A program made the position numbers and the translations under genes. The notes under the pieces are model-generated. The model was not told the DNA's origin. It searched no databases and was given only the letters and a program-made list of their open reading frames with translations. Positions 63,030 through 64,000 of a stretch of DNA of 64,000 bases are shown one piece after another. The stretch comes from Vanilla planifolia. Its lineage: Eukaryota; Streptophyta; Magnoliopsida; Asparagales; Orchidaceae. The stretch spans positions 21,952,593-22,016,592 of the forward strand of contig CM043875.1 of assembly GCA_023846275.1 (NCBI GenBank), in the 5' to 3' direction. Positions within the stretch are counted from its first letter, which is position 1. Every line of letters begins with the position of its first letter.

Positions 63030-64000
63030 ATGGAAAATCCTTTTATATTTCTTGGGAATGTTTTCAAGGAATGGAAAATAAATTTCAAAATCATTTGTAA
63101 AAATTAGAAATGTACGTGCTTTGAGTGATTTGATAAATTACTTGTAGTACTTGGTTGTAATTTATTTTAATGGATGAAAAATAAGTAAGCCATGCATAAT
63201 CGAATGAAGAAGGCTTGAATATTTTTTATTGTCCTGTTACATGTGGGATTGTATGAAGCCCTCTTCTTTTAACATTTATTTGGTGGCTATGAATGTGCTA
63301 GGCAAATTGTTTGGAGATTTGAAGTCTTAAGTGGTTGTTGATAAGAAGTAGGAAGAGGAACTTGAAAAAGTAGAATAAGGAGGCCCACAAGAACCTTTGA
63401 ATCAAATAGCATAAGTTAAGGTACACATGTTGATTCTTCTTTAATTGATAATGTATATTCATCCATTGCATCTATTGATGATGAAGTATTTAATTTTTTA
63501 ATGAGCTTATAAAGGAGTAAAGAAATTTTATTAATAAATAAACAAACTTGAAAAAAGACATGTATCTTGCATGAAAAGAATATTCTAGATCTTGAGTTAC
63601 ATTGTGATAAACTTAAGAAAGAAAATGATACATTGACTAATGATGCTAAATTTCATTCGTCTCCATTGTGTTATATGCTAAAGTTATTTATTATGAACAT
63701 GTCATATTTGTCATGTATGAGCTCTTTGAAAAACTAAAATGACTTGTCAAAGTGTGAAAACTTAAATTAAAAGAAAAATTAACTAGTTTTGCTCCATCCA
63801 AAATGAATTAAAAGATTTTAAGTCAAACTTTATTTACTAATTTTCATATATGAGTTCTCATGCATCATCACATGTCCATGTGAAAAGTTTTAATAAAGAA
63901 AAAGAAGTATATGTATAGCTTATAATAGAGAGGGAAGTAGGACGTACAAATTTGACTCAAATGTGAGTGATAATGTAGTAATTTGGAGGGCGGCATGATA
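63030..64000 (+). pseudogene. Copia gag remnant
   Basis: The start codon at 63,030 opens MENPFIFLGNVFKEWKINFK, a match in layout to the start of Copia gag proteins (MxxPPxLxGxNFxxWKxxM), and stops after 25 codons. Further on, near 63,590, the frame DLELHCDKLKKENDTLTND has the coiled-coil character of the long gag C-terminal region of SIRE-type Copia elements. The parts between are broken by stops. It is dead, and the window ends inside it. Confidence 0.6.

Larger units (their letters stand above)
62690..64000 (+). mobile_element. 5' part of a Copia-type LTR retrotransposon, runs off the window
   Basis: Contains an LTR 3' end (62,877-62,918), a primer binding site (62,921-62,932), a leader and a gag remnant from 63,030, in the order expected for a + strand Copia element. 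The LTR's own left end is not defined. Protease, integrase and reverse transcriptase would lie beyond the window. Confidence 0.7.

Overview
The window is plant nuclear DNA. It is very AT-rich and almost empty of intact genes. It is packed with old, decayed retrotransposons, plus a few younger GC-rich and CpG-rich blocks that stand out sharply. Three L1-type LINEs of the plant kind (CCHC zinc knuckle, endonuclease, reverse transcriptase, C-terminal RNase H), Copia-type LTRs with a primer binding site for initiator Met-tRNA, and a block of plant organelle DNA all point to a flowering plant. I cannot name the species. I find no gene that I would call functional.

Layout. 1-5.0 kb: AT-rich DNA with no recognisable gene and a perfect hairpin at 46-86. 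5.0-7.4 kb: two Copia-type LTR remnants, tail to tail. 8.7-12.4 kb: a LINE on the + strand. 13.1 kb: a 96-bp AT microsatellite. 14.2-18.6 kb: a LINE on the - strand. 20.1-25.2 kb and 32.4-34.2 kb: more - strand LTR remnants of the same family. 27.2 kb: a five-copy minisatellite of about 36 bp. 28,648-31,690: a clean solo LTR of 3.04 kb, CpG-rich, with TG...CA ends and a 5-bp target duplication (TTTAG). 34-42 kb: unresolved decayed DNA. 42.0-45.13 kb: an insertion of organelle-type DNA, most likely mitochondrial, carrying a fragment of plastid ycf2 and a piece of a LINE-like reverse transcriptase. 45.1-49.7 kb: unresolved, with LTR pieces. 50.5-57.0 kb: a third LINE, - strand, whose reverse transcriptase is split by about 1.5 kb of foreign DNA. 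57.95-62.7 kb: three related LTRs in the same orientation, alternating with short internal segments; the first holds a 685-bp insert that looks like a captured gene fragment with an intron boundary. 62.7 kb to the end: the start of a + strand Copia element (LTR end, primer binding site, gag) that runs off the window.

The parts do not form a pathway. The window reads as a record of successive insertions: heavily mutated LINEs and Copia LTRs, later interrupted by other elements, and finally hit by two insertions that still keep their CpG sites (the solo LTR and the organelle DNA). All domain calls come from reading conserved motifs by eye, without alignment or database search.
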